A DNA stretch of 64,000 nucleotides from Proales similis. Taxonomy: Eukaryota; Rotifera; Eurotatoria; Ploima; Proalidae. Below the pieces are notes generated by a model. The model worked only from the letters and a program-made list of their open reading frames with translations, was not told where the DNA came from and ran no database searches. The position numbers were made by a program, and so were the translations under genes. The stretch's first letter is position 1; each line of letters starts with the position of its first letter. Shown here in pieces: positions 63,203-64,000 of the stretch. The stretch spans positions 1,674,001 to 1,738,000 of the forward strand of contig JAGVRJ010000002.1 in NCBI GenBank assembly GCA_019059635.1, given 5' to 3'.

Positions 63203-64000
63203 ATGGCCACATTAAACAGCCAGTTCAAGAACACACTGCTTTGGAACGGTATAGTTCTTAATTTACACAAACAATTGCAGGGCGAAAATCTATCAAAGAA
63301 AGGTAGACTGAGAAAGCAGCTGAGTAAGTTTGGCACAAGCTGTGGCACCAGTAAAGCCCATCTGACTTCTGAATTCGAAGGTGCCAGTTTTTTGCTCATG
63401 CCTCATTTAAACAGCAGCCAGAAAAGCGAGGTCCCCAAAGCTACAACGGCTAGATTTAGCGGCTCATATGCCGTCACTGTTATCTACGATTATTTGACAA
63501 ACGAAAACCAGCCTCACAAATTCGAACAAGAAGTCACTCGCTCGAAAATCACCAAGCTCTGCCAAATCCTTATGGATTCAGGCGCTATTGAAGCAGCTAG
63601 CGTCTCAACCAAACGGTTCGAAGACAGCTCATACAAGCATTATATTCTTAAACAATCGTATGTTGACCAGCTGAAAGGCGAACCGGTAGCGGTTACCGAC
63701 GCAAACAACAACAGCGAGTCAAGTGGATCTTTCGATATTAATCACGATTTGCCTCCCCATTCCAATGATTGTGATGGTCAGCCTAGTATCAAACCGCGAG
63801 TTCTTTTCAATCGTATGAACTCTCATCTCGGTCGCAAGATCGTTTCCATGAAAAGAAGCAGTACAGTACACTCGTTCATTTCCGGCCATGAAAAGCCGGA
63901 AGAGAGCCGAGCTTTTAGCGAACTTGACATACGTCAGCAAATCATAAGAGAGGTGGTTCTCGATAAGCTTCTCCCACTTGTTGAGCTCCCTGTTCTCGAG
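63203..64000 (+). CDS. DEPDC7: DEP domain-containing protein 7-like, N-terminal part
   Basis: An open frame of exactly 266 codons from ATG 63203 to the window edge, with no intron. It contains a DEP domain: LLWNGIVLNLHKQL at about 11-24, ARFSGSYAVTVIYDYL near 82-97, and KITKLCQILMDSGAIEAA near 112-129. It then has KHYILKQSY. Near residue 250 the sequence IIREVVLDKLLPLVELPVLE resembles the region of DEPDC7 that follows the DEP domain (EVW...LLRLLQLIELPFL). DEP domains mediate membrane or receptor contacts. The gene continues beyond position 64000. DEPDC1 is the alternative; the segment order fits DEPDC7 better. Confidence 0.7.
   Translation, partial: MATLNSQFKNTLLWNGIVLNLHKQLQGENLSKKGRLRKQLSKFGTSCGTSKAHLTSEFEGASFLLMPHLNSSQKSEVPKATTARFSGSYAVTVIYDYLTNENQPHKFEQEVTRSKITKLCQILMDSGAIEAASVSTKRFEDSSYKHYILKQSYVDQLKGEPVAVTDANNNSESSGSFDINHDLPPHSNDCDGQPSIKPRVLFNRMNSHLGRKIVSMKRSSTVHSFISGHEKPEESRAFSELDIRQQIIREVVLDKLLPLVELPVLE

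Noticed and set aside
1-64000. CRISPR arrays, operons, bacterial-type signals
   Set aside because: The genes have spliceosomal introns and animal domain architectures; no regularly spaced repeats of CRISPR type were seen.

Overview
The window is nuclear DNA of a small-genome invertebrate animal. The genes are intron-containing eukaryotic genes (USP5, LIG4, PRIM2, a SIX3/6 homeobox gene, mitochondrial ALDHs) with very short GT-AG introns, mostly 40-75 bp. A rotifer or related spiralian is my best guess. It rests on the tiny introns and on an orphan membrane-protein family (about 30-43 kb) that resembles large lineage-specific families I associate with brachionid rotifers. This is inference, not proof.

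Layout. 1-5.1 kb: three minus-strand housekeeping genes (USP5, cut by the window edge; DNA ligase IV; mitochondrial ribosomal protein S26). 5.3-29.9 kb: a dense graveyard of nested mobile elements. It holds a 5'-truncated LINE, inverted copies of a KRBA2-like integrase fragment, a large chromodomain-bearing Ty3/gypsy element with a third env-like ORF and a fourth accessory ORF (split by a Tc1 transposon), fragments of other gypsy elements, a complete but decayed LTR element with TSD and tRNA-Phe-type PBS, a chimeric gypsy relic and a second, decayed Tc1. 30-43 kb: relics of the orphan membrane-protein family and one larger copy, interleaved with ALDH5A1, two tandem SLC35G-type transporters and PGAP3. 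43-49 kb: an unknown RPxTA-motif protein, ALDH6A1 and PRIM2. 49-58 kb: a SIX3/SIX6 (optix) homeobox gene in about 8 kb of otherwise gene-free DNA, as is common around developmental regulators. 58-64 kb: a sperm-tail PG-rich (ODF3/CIMAP1-like) protein, two small secreted proteins, a condensation/BAHD-like acyltransferase and the 5' part of a DEPDC7-like gene.

The genes do not form one pathway. Small functional links are LIG4 and PRIM2 (DNA repair and replication), ALDH5A1 and ALDH6A1 (mitochondrial semialdehyde oxidation), and the tandem SLC35G paralogues. The most unusual material is the gypsy element that joins a chromodomain integrase to an env-like ORF, and the membrane-protein copies that share the same one-base frameshift.
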